A stretch of 64,000 nt of DNA from Bacillus zhangzhouensis (GTDB lineage: Bacteria; Bacillota; Bacilli; Bacillales; Bacillaceae). Shown here piece after piece: positions 1-7,492 of this stretch. The notes under the pieces were generated by a model. The model had not been told where the DNA came from, did no database searches, and was given only the letters and a program-made list of their open reading frames with translations. Within the stretch, counting starts at the first letter, position 1. Each line of letters begins with the position of its first letter. The translations under genes and the position numbers were made by a program. The stretch covers positions 1-64,000 of the forward strand of contig NZ_JOTP01000008.1 of assembly GCF_000715205.1 (NCBI RefSeq), in the 5' to 3' direction.

Positions 1-291
1 CTCCTCATTGATATGAATTACTTCAATTGCATTTTCCTTCAACCACTGAAATTCATAGCAGTTGATTATTGGATTTCGAGAATAGCCCGGCAACAAAATT
101 AAAATTGTTTCGCTAGGATTCACCCCATCTAGCATTGCAGCATCCCTAGAAACATAGCGCGGGTATTTATATTGTGGGAATTTCTTTTTCAAATCTTGCC
201 ATAGCGCTCTTGCATGCCTTGTATTTACTCCTACGATGAAAGTCCTTGTACGTCGTTTTGAACAGCCATTTAAGATTAAGAGTTCTACCAC
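1..291 (-). CDS. Phage hypothetical protein, 3' end beyond window
   Basis: An open frame of 97 codons runs off the left edge. The likely start is GTG at 291, with GGAGG eight bases upstream; an in-frame ATG at 306 is the alternative but has a more distant ribosome site. The protein begins MVELLILNGCSKRRTRTF and contains a basic, aromatic stretch followed by a segment with several Ile/Leu residues. I recognise no family. It lies just downstream of a terminator, so it probably begins a separate transcription unit or is read through. Confidence 0.5.
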   Translation of the reverse strand, partial: MVELLILNGCSKRRTRTFIVGVNTRHARALWQDLKKKFPQYKYPRYVSRDAAMLDGVNPSETILILLPGYSRNPIINCYEFQWLKENAIEVIHINEE

Positions 292-305
292 AGATAACAC
301 CTCCA

Positions 306-338
306 TATAAAAAAGCGACCTCCGCAATGGAAGCCGCT
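306..338 (-). terminator. Intrinsic terminator
   Basis: On the minus strand a 10-bp stem (two G-T wobbles) with a 5-nt loop (ATTGC) is followed directly by TTTTTTAT. It lies 88 bp after the DUF4145 gene stop and would end that transcript. Confidence 0.6.
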
Positions 339-425
339 CTCAATTTATCACCTAATACCATCATAACCGCTCTCAGACAAAATGCTTTGCCAAGATCCTG
401 CCAAAAGTGTGCCATTAAGAAATAT

Positions 426-1004
426 TTATATCTCACCCTCAAATTCATAAACTGATCTCAACAATATTTCTAAGAAGTTAATTATTTTCTCAGTTTCTTC
501 AGCTGATGATTTTTGCGTTTCGTGAGCAGCTTCGTTCCCATTCTTTCTAATCAAATCCAGCCATTTTTTTGTACTTTTTGGTACAACAGCCTCTTTCACT
601 AAAAACTCCACATACTCTACAAACTTTTTGTTTTTTTCAGCTTGTTTTTCCATCGCTATATTCATAATCATTTTTCTAGCCAAAATACTTGCGCCTGTAT
701 ATGCATGGACTGAAAATGAATCACAGACTTCCTTATACAAATCTTGCACATCATCTGGAAGATGCTTTATATCTTTCATAATATTTTTTACAGGGTATTG
801 TATTTGGTTTCTGCTGATATAAGTAGGACTTTGACAACCAGGACATATTAATATAAAGGCGCCCAATCCCCCTTGAGTCAGTAAAAATTCTTTTGATAAA
901 TATGCTTCTCTAGGGGCCACTAAGGCATTACAGTAGCCACATTCATATTTCTCATTTTCGATATTTCTAACACCTTCCCAATAACCATACTCCATGTCAT
1001 TCAT
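426..1004 (-). CDS. DUF4145 domain protein with N-terminal zinc ribbon
   Basis: A 192-aa protein. The start chosen is ATG 1004 (MNDMEYGYWEG) with GAAGGAAGG upstream; a longer frame exists but has no better ribosome site. Residues about 20-65 hold two Cys pairs (CGYC and CPGC), a zinc ribbon. The C-terminal half (about 85-190) matches the DUF4145 pattern, including an Asn-Glu-Ala-Ala-His motif. DUF4145 is often found alone or fused to restriction and other nucleic-acid enzymes, and its role is unknown. Here it is a cargo-like gene at the end of the regulatory block, behind the recombinase and its terminator. A defence or counter-defence role is possible but is only inference. Confidence 0.75.
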   Translation of the reverse strand: MNDMEYGYWEGVRNIENEKYECGYCNALVAPREAYLSKEFLLTQGGLGAFILICPGCQSPTYISRNQIQYPVKNIMKDIKHLPDDVQDLYKEVCDSFSVHAYTGASILARKMIMNIAMEKQAEKNKKFVEYVEFLVKEAVVPKSTKKWLDLIRKNGNEAAHETQKSSAEETEKIINFLEILLRSVYEFEGEI

Positions 1005-1182
1005 AATAATCCTTCCTTCTCTTATGTTATATATACTATTATCCACACAATCCACCAATTCACCATATCTATTAGTCTGTCCAACTGGATAAACCTCTGT
1101 ATCCTTTGCCCCTCTTGCTTTTCAGCCATTTCCTTAAAATGAGTTGGACATTTTCTCATTATGGTTAGTTGACGAAAAAGAA

Positions 1183-1221
1183 CAAAAAAAAGACCCACCT
1201 GCCATTTCAACAGATGAGTCT
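1183..1221 (-). terminator. Intrinsic terminator after phage recombinase
   Basis: On the minus strand an 11-bp stem (AGACTCATCTG pairing with CAGGTGGGTCT through wobbles) is followed by eight T. It overlaps the stop codon of the recombinase gene. Confidence 0.75.
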
Positions 1222-1762
1222 ATAAGCCGAAATCGTCCATTGCTTTGTCCATAGCGTCTTGTGTAATTCCAATGTATCTCAATGTAATGTCAGGACTTGA
1301 ATGGTTAAATATTTCTTGTAACAAGGCAACGTCTTTATGTTTTTTATAGTTCCAGTAGCCAAATGTTTTTCTGAGCGTATGAGTACCGATACTATCAAGC
1401 CCGACATAGTCCGCTGCCTCTCTCATAATGATATATGCACTGCTGCGGCTGATTGGTTTGTTGAGTCCTTCTCTACTCTTAAAAAGATACTCTTGATCAT
1501 CTTTGTCTTTGATATATTGATCTATAGCTTTTCGAAGCGTCTTGTTTATTTTGATTCTTTTTTCTTTACCTGTTTTTTGTTCTCTCAGCGACACATATTG
1601 CTTTCTTACATCCTTCACTCTCAATTCCAGCAGATCGGATATACGCAAGCCTAGATTGATTCCGGCCACAAAAAGCAGCAAGTTCCTTTTGTTCCGCTCT
1701 CCAAGATATTTCTTTATATAATGGATCTGATCAAGGTCCCTTATCGGCTGAACAAAATTCAT
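1220..1762 (-). CDS. Tyrosine recombinase, catalytic domain only
   Basis: A 180-aa phage integrase family protein (PF00589) without the usual N-terminal arm-binding and core-binding domains. Catalytic residues are visible: Arg in GLRISDLLELR, the His-x-x-Arg box in THTLRKTFGYW, His in IFNHSSPDIT and the Tyr nucleophile in LRYIGI. The start has GGGGGG six bases upstream, and the gene overlaps the end of the ArpU gene by 4 bp. Short recombinases of this type sit next to ArpU in many Bacillus phages, near the late-gene junction, and are not usually the enzyme that integrates the phage. The position, more than 11 kb from the attachment site, fits that. Its actual role is not shown by the sequence. 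Confidence 0.85.
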   Translation of the reverse strand: MNFVQPIRDLDQIHYIKKYLGERNKRNLLLFVAGINLGLRISDLLELRVKDVRKQYVSLREQKTGKEKRIKINKTLRKAIDQYIKDKDDQEYLFKSREGLNKPISRSSAYIIMREAADYVGLDSIGTHTLRKTFGYWNYKKHKDVALLQEIFNHSSPDITLRYIGITQDAMDKAMDDFGL

Positions 1763-2241
1763 GACTTGCCCCCCTTGTACACTTCTTCTCTAAGTGCGAA
1801 GGCTAAACGGTAAAAGGCTTTATTTTTGAATCGGTAATAGTTCCGCTGGCTGAGACCCATTTCCGCGTAAATTTCGTAATCAAACATTTCTTCATCCTGC
1901 ATATAGAGCATAACTAATATGCGCCGCTCTTTTTGCGTAAGACGATTAATGCCCCTTTCGATTCGCTTCATATATTTTTCCCGTTCAATCTCCCAATCCA
2001 TTTTTTTAAGTGCTGCATCCTCGGTCGATGAATGAAACTGATTGGAAAAACTCGGCGGTGTAATGGTATATGTTGTTGTGATTTTTGGGAGGAAGTCTTC
2101 TGGCGTTTGCAGCCTAAGCAATTTATATTTATCCATCATTCTTTCCATTTTGAATCTTGTTTTTTCCTCGTCGATTTGAGGGATATCTAAATTCATTTGA
2201 TCTGTTTGTTCGTTTGGATTCTTATCATTTTTATTAGTCAT
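1759..2241 (-). CDS. ArpU-family late transcription regulator
   Basis: A 160-aa protein starting at ATG 2241 (GGAGTG six bases upstream) rather than the overlapping upstream GTG. The C-terminal part, about residues 100-150, is a sigma-region-4-like helix-turn-helix containing RLTQKERRILVMLYM and LSQRNYYRFKNKAFYRLA. ArpU proteins control late operons in phages of Gram-positive bacteria. It is translationally coupled to the downstream recombinase. Its place at the end of the early block suggests it switches on packaging and structural genes further left. Confidence 0.8.
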   Translation of the reverse strand: MTNKNDKNPNEQTDQMNLDIPQIDEEKTRFKMERMMDKYKLLRLQTPEDFLPKITTTYTITPPSFSNQFHSSTEDAALKKMDWEIEREKYMKRIERGINRLTQKERRILVMLYMQDEEMFDYEIYAEMGLSQRNYYRFKNKAFYRLAFALREEVYKGGKS

Positions 2242-2255
2242 CCCAATCACTCCTT

Positions 2256-2378
2256 TTATTTTCTTCGCATTGCCCCGCCTTTGGCTCTTTTTAAACGCTG
2301 CATGTTTTGCCCCATCAACTCTCTTAAATCTCTGTCAGTGAGCTTCTGCGTGTTCTTTTTGGGCTTTTCCTTCTTCAT
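2256..2378 (-). CDS. Small basic phage protein (40 aa)
   Basis: A 40-residue, Lys/Arg-rich ORF beginning MKKEKPKKNTQKLTDRDLR. It has a clear ribosome site (AAAGGAG, 5 bases before ATG) and ends 14 bp before the ArpU start. Its high charge suggests nucleic-acid binding, but no family is recognised. It is the first gene after the terminator at 2,395-2,448 and would be co-transcribed with ArpU. Confidence 0.6.
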   Translation of the reverse strand: MKKEKPKKNTQKLTDRDLRELMGQNMQRLKRAKGGAMRRK

Positions 2379-2394
2379 GTCCGCTCCTTTCCGA

Positions 2395-2448
2395 CAAATA
2401 AAAAACGGACACCAACCAGCACCCGTAAAAGGTGTTGATCAGTGTCCG
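2395..2448 (-). terminator. Intrinsic terminator ending the early operon
   Basis: On the minus strand a long nested hairpin (outer stem CGGACAC/GTGTCCG, inner stem CAACACC/GGTGCTG) is followed by TTTTTTATTT. It separates the early gene block from the ArpU-recombinase unit. Confidence 0.8.
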
Positions 2449-2467
2449 CAGGCTCTCCGTCTTGGAC

Positions 2468-2707
2468 TTATTTAGTTACCTCTTTGAGATCAATCAACAT
2501 TTGTTCTAAGAAAGGAATATGATCTTTACCAGCAATAAAAGCAAAAGCGCCATCCTCATCATCCATTCTCACAATAATCTCAATGGATTTTGTGATAGGG
2601 TGAACCTCGTAATTCATTTTTGATGGCATGTACGGCGCATCAATAATGCTGTCGCTCAAGTAATGGTCTCCTATACTCTTTAAGTGGCTGTATTTTTCTT
2701 TTTTCAT
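2468..2707 (-). CDS. Phage hypothetical protein (79 aa)
   Basis: A 79-aa acidic protein of unknown family. It overlaps the upstream gene by 4 bp (ATGA), which implies translational coupling. It contains an alternating hydrophobic/charged stretch ending in MDDEDGAFAFIAGKDHI and resembles a small alpha/beta domain. It is the last gene before a strong terminator. Confidence 0.65.
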   Translation of the reverse strand: MKKEKYSHLKSIGDHYLSDSIIDAPYMPSKMNYEVHPITKSIEIIVRMDDEDGAFAFIAGKDHIPFLEQMLIDLKEVTK

Positions 2708-3069
2708 TCCGCTACCTCCGTTTGTGGATACATAGCAGCTTCAACCTTTGCTAAGACCCTTTTTTCGATTTTATTTAAATCATGCCCGTTCATTTCTGCA
2801 AAGAGAATGTTATCCTTAATGGTCGCTAGTTCTGATCTGCTAAACGCTATAAAACCTTCAAAGTGGTCTGGGAAAACATCAATATCAATTTCATCACCAA
2901 ACATGTCGTCTGGATTGTTATTATCCGGTAATAAGAAATATGTGTCATCATGATATTGAAGCCCATAATCTTTGATATTCTCCTTCATTTCACCAACTGT
3001 ATGTGTCGGAAAACCATCCTCATGAATCACTTTCACACCGTCAGATAGGTTTGATAATTTGATTGTCAT
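2704..3069 (-). CDS. Phage hypothetical protein (121 aa)
   Basis: The start is ATG 3069 (MTIKLSNLSDG) with GAGGTGCGG upstream; the longer frame lacks a better site. It is an acidic protein with a central loop rich in Asp and Asn (LLPDNNNPDDMFGDEIDIDV). No family is recognised. It overlaps both neighbours by 4 bp, so it is part of a coupled early operon. Confidence 0.65.
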   Translation of the reverse strand: MTIKLSNLSDGVKVIHEDGFPTHTVGEMKENIKDYGLQYHDDTYFLLPDNNNPDDMFGDEIDIDVFPDHFEGFIAFSRSELATIKDNILFAEMNGHDLNKIEKRVLAKVEAAMYPQTEVAE

Positions 3070-3476
3070 TTCCGCACCTCGAATGACGGCGTATAGATAT
3101 GGCCTTTGACGCCTGTCCAATTTTTATATTTATAGATTGTCATCTTAATTCGGTGCGTGCCAGCAGTGTGATTGACTGTGTAAAATTCCTTTGCTGGTGT
3201 GGCGTTCTTAAATGACCCAACTAGACTAAACCGCTGATCTTTCCATTTGCCGCTCACCTTCTTTTGAAGGGTGAAACGATAATAGACCGTTTCATTTCCC
3301 GTTTTTCGAGCTGTGACATCAATACTTTTGGCTTTCGGCGTATAGGAATTGGCATCCGTTGATACGCTGATTGTATGCCCTCCGATTGTTTTATATCCGC
3401 TCGTTACTGCCGCAGCAGACGGCGCATAAAGCACCGCCGCAATAATAATAGTGAGTGTGATTAGTAGTTTTTTCAT
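3066..3476 (-). CDS. Secreted protein with signal peptide
   Basis: A 136-aa protein starting at ATG 3476, seven bases after a G-rich ribosome site; an ATG two codons upstream is possible. Residues 1-23 form a classic signal peptide: Lys-Lys, a hydrophobic core LLITLTIIIAAVLY, and an Ala-rich cleavage region (SAAAVTSG). The mature part, about 110 residues, is rich in Thr, Tyr and Lys with alternating strands, suggesting a beta-sandwich. Small secreted beta proteins of this kind (for example DUF5065-like) occur in SPbeta-type phages, but I cannot assign a family. It is unusual inside an early replication operon and could be expressed in the lysogen. Confidence 0.65.
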   Translation of the reverse strand: MKKLLITLTIIIAAVLYAPSAAAVTSGYKTIGGHTISVSTDANSYTPKAKSIDVTARKTGNETVYYRFTLQKKVSGKWKDQRFSLVGSFKNATPAKEFYTVNHTAGTHRIKMTIYKYKNWTGVKGHIYTPSFEVRK

Positions 3477-3495
3477 CTTCATTCCCCTTCCTAAG

Positions 3496-3762
3496 TCATC
3501 CAGTAATGTATTGAACCAGTGTGTCTGTGAACGATTTTTCATAAGTGGATATTATATGCATTATCCAATCTATATCTACTCCAGATACATGGAGTCTAAA
3601 AAAGCGTTTAAAGTCTTCATCCGACAATTCCAATCTATACTTATTCGCACTTTCTTTAACTTTTTTAAAATGAAAGAGTAACTTACTAAGTTCAAGTGTG
3701 TACATCGTACCTTCTGTCACAAGCTCTTCCTCAAGATGATCATAAGGAATGGCGTATTTCAT
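3496..3762 (-). CDS. Phage hypothetical protein (88 aa)
   Basis: The chosen start is ATG 3762 (MKYAIPYDHLEEEL) with AGAAAGGA upstream; an ATG at 3783 overlapping the previous gene stop is the alternative. It is a helical protein with a charged, leucine-rich middle section. No family is recognised. It lies in the coupled early operon. Confidence 0.6.
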   Translation of the reverse strand: MKYAIPYDHLEEELVTEGTMYTLELSKLLFHFKKVKESANKYRLELSDEDFKRFFRLHVSGVDIDWIMHIISTYEKSFTDTLVQYITG

Positions 3763-3779
3763 ATTGTCATTTTCCTTTC

Positions 3780-4256
3780 TCATATCAAGTTACCGTCTCT
3801 TCCCAAAACCATTTCATTATCGCTAGTCATATCCTCAAGCACTTCTTTAACCGATAACAATTTTCCATCCTCACCAACTGTTCGACTGTGTCTGATTGCT
3901 GCATAGGTTTGAGTGACTTCGGAAATTTTCAATTCGTCTCCGTCATCTGCAACGTCATTATTGTAAATCTCCATTGCACGTTCGATATTGCGCGCTTTGA
4001 TTAATGCATAATAAGGCTCGTGCGTCTCATAAAACTTCATTTCTTCTTTTTTGCTTTTAACCTGTTCTTCCAGCAACTGAATGGCCGTTTCAAGGTATGT
4101 CGCAAAATCAATTGCTTCTTCCTGCGCATGTCGCAACCATCCTTTTAAGTCGTGGGAAGAGGTGTCAACCTCAACCCCGTACTTTTTCAGGCCCTTTTCC
4201 TGCTGCATATGCAATTTCTCTATTACTGAATAGATAATCGGGTTGCTTTCGTTCAT
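3780..4256 (-). CDS. MazG-like / dATP-dGTP pyrophosphohydrolase-type phage protein
   Basis: A 158-aa protein with AAAGGAGG before ATG 4256. Residues 15-65 (EKGLKKYG, then WLRHAQEEAIDFATYLETAI) carry the E-E-x-x-D pattern of the all-alpha NTP pyrophosphohydrolase (MazG-like) superfamily, which in phages can adjust nucleotide pools. The C-terminal half, containing QTYAAIRHSRTVGEDG, is an extra region of unknown role. The assignment rests on a short motif and is tentative. It overlaps the upstream gene by 4 bp. Confidence 0.55.
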   Translation of the reverse strand: MNESNPIIYSVIEKLHMQQEKGLKKYGVEVDTSSHDLKGWLRHAQEEAIDFATYLETAIQLLEEQVKSKKEEMKFYETHEPYYALIKARNIERAMEIYNNDVADDGDELKISEVTQTYAAIRHSRTVGEDGKLLSVKEVLEDMTSDNEMVLGRDGNLI

Positions 4257-4429
4257 CGTGCTTCCTCCTTTAGTGATTCCATATCAACGTTTAAGACTTG
4301 TAGCATCCAAAGAAGAGTAGCCATGCCGGCAACTGCTTCTTTATCCGCTCCATCCGATTTCACGCCTCTTTCTCCAAAGTCGTTCATTCGATCAATTATT
4401 TGCCGCTGTTGCTTTTTATTGAGCTTCAT
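4253..4429 (-). CDS. Small phage protein (58 aa)
   Basis: The start is ATG 4429 (MKLNKKQQRQIIDRMND) with AGGAG eight bases upstream, preferred over the longer frame that overlaps the previous gene. It is a helical protein with a Met/Leu-rich second half. No family is recognised. It overlaps the next gene start by 4 bp. Confidence 0.6.
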   Translation of the reverse strand: MKLNKKQQRQIIDRMNDFGERGVKSDGADKEAVAGMATLLWMLQVLNVDMESLKEEAR

Positions 4430-4439
4430 ATATTTTCTC

Positions 4440-5180
4440 CTAACTGAAAGTCGCTTCCGGCTCTTCATCTGGTGTCACTTCATCCTCTTCCCACTCAATA
4501 TCAAGGTCGAGCTTCACACCGTTTTGACTTAATCTCATTAGCAAGATTTCAAATTCGTTTAGATATTTAAGAGATTTCAATTCATTACTTGTTCGATAGT
4601 TAATATCCCATTCCTTATCTCTTTTATAGAGAGAAATTGGTATCTCATAATTCAAATCTTCGTCACGCTCACATTCAAAAAATATTGTGGCGTATTCAAA
4701 ACTACTCCATGATCTGTCCTCATTACGTTCAACTTGAACACTAACTTCAACCGCCTCATACTCTGGTCCATCATCAAATTCAATTTCAAGGCCGTCAGTT
4801 TCTACTTTCTTCGCTACATACTCCTTCCATTTCTCAAAAAGATCGGATAGCTTCATTGTTTTTTCTTTTTCTTCGATCATTAAATTCTTGAAGTTATCAA
4901 GCAGTTTGCGGTTATCAAATGAAGCTTCTTTTATCGTTTCGACTAGCACATGATCTAGTTTGGTGATGTATTCTGAGTAATCGTAAGTTTCAAGGTATGG
5001 CACAATGACACTTTTCAACTTGTTTTCAATGACTTTTCTTGCTTCTCCACCATATGAAGCAAACAGGTCTTCAAGCGCTTTTGAAACGCCTTGTTTCAAT
5101 TGCTCTGCGATCAGATTTTCAACGATTCCATTTTCTAATTGTTGTGCAATAACATCTTTAATATTTTTTTCAAGGTTCAT
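4440..5180 (-). CDS. Phage hypothetical protein (246 aa)
   Basis: A 246-aa acidic protein with a very good ribosome site (AGGAGG). The N-terminal 130 residues are predicted long helices rich in Lys, Glu and Leu (likely coiled coil). The C-terminal part is beta-rich and ends with an acidic tail (EWEEDEVTPDEEPEATFS). No family is recognised. It is the largest unknown gene of the early block and follows the methyltransferase pseudogene by 30 bp. Confidence 0.65.
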   Translation of the reverse strand: MNLEKNIKDVIAQQLENGIVENLIAEQLKQGVSKALEDLFASYGGEARKVIENKLKSVIVPYLETYDYSEYITKLDHVLVETIKEASFDNRKLLDNFKNLMIEEKEKTMKLSDLFEKWKEYVAKKVETDGLEIEFDDGPEYEAVEVSVQVERNEDRSWSSFEYATIFFECERDEDLNYEIPISLYKRDKEWDINYRTSNELKSLKYLNEFEILLMRLSQNGVKLDLDIEWEEDEVTPDEEPEATFS

Positions 5181-5209
5181 TATTTTTTCCTCCTAAGCCG
5201 CTAGGCTGT

Positions 5210-6195
5210 TTATAGGTGATGCAACAGTTCAATTTGCACGCCGTTTAAGCGTTTGTTTGCGATCTTTATATATTCAGGGTTCAATTCAATTCCGATGAAA
5301 TTTCTACTATGCTTGAGTGCCGCTATGCCCGTTGTTCCTGATCCCATGAATGGATCCAATACAATGCCATCAACAGGGCAGCCAGCTAATACACACGGCT
5401 CTATCAGCTCCACTGGATACGTTGCAAAGTGAGCGTCTTTGGTTGGCTTGGTTGCAACAGTCCAAACAGAACGCTTATTCCGCTTATTTCTGATAGCTCT
5501 GAATGCTAAGTCACCATACTTCCCTTTGAATGAACCACGGGGCTTGTCTTCTCTTCTCCCTAGTTGTTCCATTCCGAATGCGCCTTTTGATCCTCTTGGT
5601 GGATCCGGAAACGGTTTATAAGCAGCTTCTTCTTTAATTGCTTCATGATCGTAATAATACTTTTGTGATTTTGAGAGAAGAAAAATATATTCATGTGAGC
5701 TTGTCGGCCTATCCCTCACACTCTCCGCATGGCATTGGGTTTGTTCCAAACAATATCTTTCCGCAAGTACCAACCGTCTTCTTGGAGAGCGAAAGCCACA
5801 CGCCATGGCAAGCCTATTAAATCTTTTGGTTTTAATCCCGCTATTTTGTTCGAAAAATTTATAACGCCGCTTCTTTGACCAATAGATTGTTTATGTTCAG
5901 TACCTGGATGAGTACGGCCGTTTGCAATTCTTCCGCGGCCGCTTCCAGCATAAGCGTCGCCTAGATTCAGCCAGACAGTGCCATCATCCTTTAAAACTCT
6001 CTTAATCTCTCTGAATAAAGAAACGATTTTTTGAATGTATTCTTGAACGGTTTCTTCTAAACCGATTTGCTCAGTCATTCCGTAGTCTCTTAACCCCCAA
6101 TAAGGCGGGCTTGTGATCACGGTTTGAATTGTATCCGGTGGCAGCGACTGAACAACGTTTATGCAATCACCTTGAAGTATCTGGTTAAGGTCCAT
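5210..6195 (-). pseudogene. DNA (N6-adenine or N4-cytosine) methyltransferase, frameshifted
   Basis: Two overlapping frames (5,716-6,195 and 5,210-5,806) together make one beta-class methyltransferase of about 327 aa. Motif IV (TSPPYWGLRDYG) is near the N-terminus, and motif I (DPFMGSGTTGIAALKH) with IGIELNPEY is near the C-terminus. The frame breaks near 5,727, where ATGCGGAGAGT would read through as MPESVRD if one C were restored. No slippery heptamer is seen, so programmed frameshifting is unlikely. Either the phage methylase is inactive or this is a sequencing error. Phage orphan methylases usually protect DNA from host restriction. No matching endonuclease is seen nearby. Confidence 0.85.
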
Positions 6196-6209
6196 ACGGC
6201 ACCCCCTAT

Positions 6210-6461
6210 TTAATTTCCTAGTAATCCAGCGATCGTTATAATCGCCATGAAACCAATCAAGGTGAAGATGACAGGCCCGTTTGACTCGCGCTTCGCCATG
6301 ACCACGTTACCCTCTATGATCAGATCATCGTTTTTGCGGACCAGCATCGGCACAACATTTTCTGGCACTTTAAGATGGACAGCAGCATCCTGAATCGTGA
6401 TGGCTTGATGTTTGCAAGCTTTGACTGCCTGTGAAAGCTCGACATGTTTTGGTAGGCTCAT
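6210..6461 (-). CDS. Small tail-anchored membrane protein (83 aa)
   Basis: An 83-aa protein. The N-terminal half looks like a small winged or MerR-like DNA-binding fold (AITIQDAAVHLKVPENVV). The last 20 residues form one membrane helix (PVIFTLIGFMAIITIAGLLGN). No family is recognised. It overlaps the upstream gene by 4 bp and precedes the methyltransferase by 14 bp. Confidence 0.6.
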   Translation of the reverse strand: MSLPKHVELSQAVKACKHQAITIQDAAVHLKVPENVVPMLVRKNDDLIIEGNVVMAKRESNGPVIFTLIGFMAIITIAGLLGN

Positions 6462-6709
6462 ATTTTTCCACCGTCCAATCGCTTCATAAAAGCAAATTCA
6501 TATTGCTTCTCGATGTTTTTCATGGCTGCTACCCCGCCTCTGTGAAACTCATCTTTAGTTCTTTCGAAATGTCGCTGCTCCCAATTCAGTTCGTTTAAGA
6601 AAAGCTTTGAGAATCCGTTGATCTGCTGATTCTTTTTATCTATTTCTCTTTTCAAACGTTCGACCTCATGCAAAAGGTCCTCAACGTTTACTTGATCTTT
6701 TGATAACAT
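6458..6709 (-). CDS. Coiled-coil phage protein (83 aa)
   Basis: The start is ATG 6709 (MLSKDQVNVEDLLHEVERLK) with GGGGGAGG upstream, not the longer frame that runs into the neighbouring gene. Residues 8-35 form a heptad-like coiled coil, followed by a charged helical region. The function is unknown. It lies in the early operon between the XtrA-like gene and the tail-anchored protein. Confidence 0.6.
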   Translation of the reverse strand: MLSKDQVNVEDLLHEVERLKREIDKKNQQINGFSKLFLNELNWEQRHFERTKDEFHRGGVAAMKNIEKQYEFAFMKRLDGGKI

Positions 6710-6743
6710 CGCAATTCCTCCCCCCGCAGGGGACGAACCCCTG

Positions 6744-6953
6744 CTATTTTTTAATTTTATGGCTGTAATCAAATCTAACTCGGTCAAAACTTCCTTTAAT
6801 CGTTTCGATAATCGTGTGACCATGCTCTGGCGCATTGATGCAATAGGCTATATTGTTGATGCCGTCCAGCACGACCACTTGGACTTTTCCTTGTTCGACT
6901 GAGGTTGTAAATAGTTCATTTTTTGCTAATGAAATCGTCTGCGGTTCGTTCAC
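6744..6953 (-). CDS. XtrA/YqaO-like phage protein
   Basis: About 69 aa. GTG 6953 is the better start because GGAG lies 7 bases upstream; GTG 6962 in the same frame overlaps that site. The pattern GKVQVVVLDGINNIAYCIN, then APEHGHTIIETIKGSFDRVRFD, fits the XtrA/YqaO family found in PBSX, skin and related phages, whose function is unknown. The family call is from memory of the pattern and is moderately sure. Confidence 0.6.
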   Translation of the reverse strand: MNEPQTISLAKNELFTTSVEQGKVQVVVLDGINNIAYCINAPEHGHTIIETIKGSFDRVRFDYSHKIKK

Positions 6954-7022
6954 TTTGATCACTCCATGTGATATAATTAAGGTTCCTAAGTTTAATTACT
7001 CACATTGAACTGATGTGAATTC

Positions 7023-7196
7023 TTACCACTGAGACTCGACGGATTTATCTGTGCGCTTCCAACGCCAGTCTTTACGTTTGAGTCTCTTTTTATATGGTTT
7101 TGGTGGGTGCTGCTGCCTATAAGCTGCTAGTTCATCCTCTGACATAACCCATGCACGTACTGGACCTGCTTTGTATGGATTCGCTACTGTTTCCAA
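7023..7196 (-). CDS. Small basic phage protein (57 aa)
   Basis: The start is TTG 7196 with AAAGGAGGTG six bases upstream; the in-frame GTG lies within that ribosome site and is less likely. The C-terminal half is strongly basic and Trp-rich (KPYKKRLKRKDWRWKRTDK). No family is recognised. It begins 15 bp after the BH0509-like gene. Confidence 0.55.
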   Translation of the reverse strand: METVANPYKAGPVRAWVMSEDELAAYRQQHPPKPYKKRLKRKDWRWKRTDKSVESQW

Positions 7197-7211
7197 TGTG
7201 TTCACCTCCTT

Positions 7212-7352
7212 TTATTCATCCCTTTGAGGAACGTTGAGATTATAGATTCTTTCTAGCTCGTCGTCAGTCAGTTTCTCGCAATATTCCCGCCCATAAGCCC
7301 CGTTTGTAAGATTCAACCACTCGATCAAAAATTCTCTCTCTGCAACTGTCAT
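7212..7352 (-). CDS. BH0509-like small phage protein (46 aa)
   Basis: A 46-aa ORF starting at ATG 7352 with GGGGAGG nine bases upstream, overlapping the upstream gene by one base. The pattern AEREFLIEWLNLTNG, then EKLTDDELERIYNLN, resembles BH0509-type short proteins of Bacillus phages (unknown function). It is missed if only longer ORFs are considered. Confidence 0.55.
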   Translation of the reverse strand: MTVAEREFLIEWLNLTNGAYGREYCEKLTDDELERIYNLNVPQRDE

Positions 7353-7492
7353 CACTTAATGCCTCCCCTCTGTTTGAGGTGGCGCACGGCTGCTGTCTTG
7401 ATCCGTTTTGGACAATCTTCATATCGCGCGATGACTTCCAGCTGGCGTACTGTCGCTTTTTCAAATGGCAACAGGATGCTTTTTCTTTTCAT
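7352..7492 (-). CDS. Small phage protein (46 aa)
   Basis: A 46-aa ORF beginning MKRKSILLPFEKATVRQLEV with GGAAAGGAG upstream. It shares the last base of its stop with the next start (TGATG) and overlaps the end of the 175-aa gene upstream by 32 bp. It is basic and helical, of a type often seen in Bacillus phage early operons. The function is unknown. Confidence 0.55.
   Translation of the reverse strand: MKRKSILLPFEKATVRQLEVIARYEDCPKRIKTAAVRHLKQRGGIK

Noticed and set aside
167..448. 93-aa leftward ORF
   Set aside because: It crosses the terminator at 306-338 and overlaps the better-supported frame 1-291, which has a good ribosome site. Treated as a shadow.
1022..1210. 62-aa leftward ORF
   Set aside because: Overlaps the terminator after the recombinase, has no ribosome site of note and an odd composition.
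5716..5806. Overlap of the two methyltransferase frames as programmed frameshifting
   Set aside because: No slippery heptamer or following structure is seen; a simple one-base deletion explains it better.
7264..7464. 66-aa leftward ORF
   Set aside because: Overlaps two short ORFs (7,212-7,352 and 7,352-7,492) that have better ribosome sites and coupled stops.
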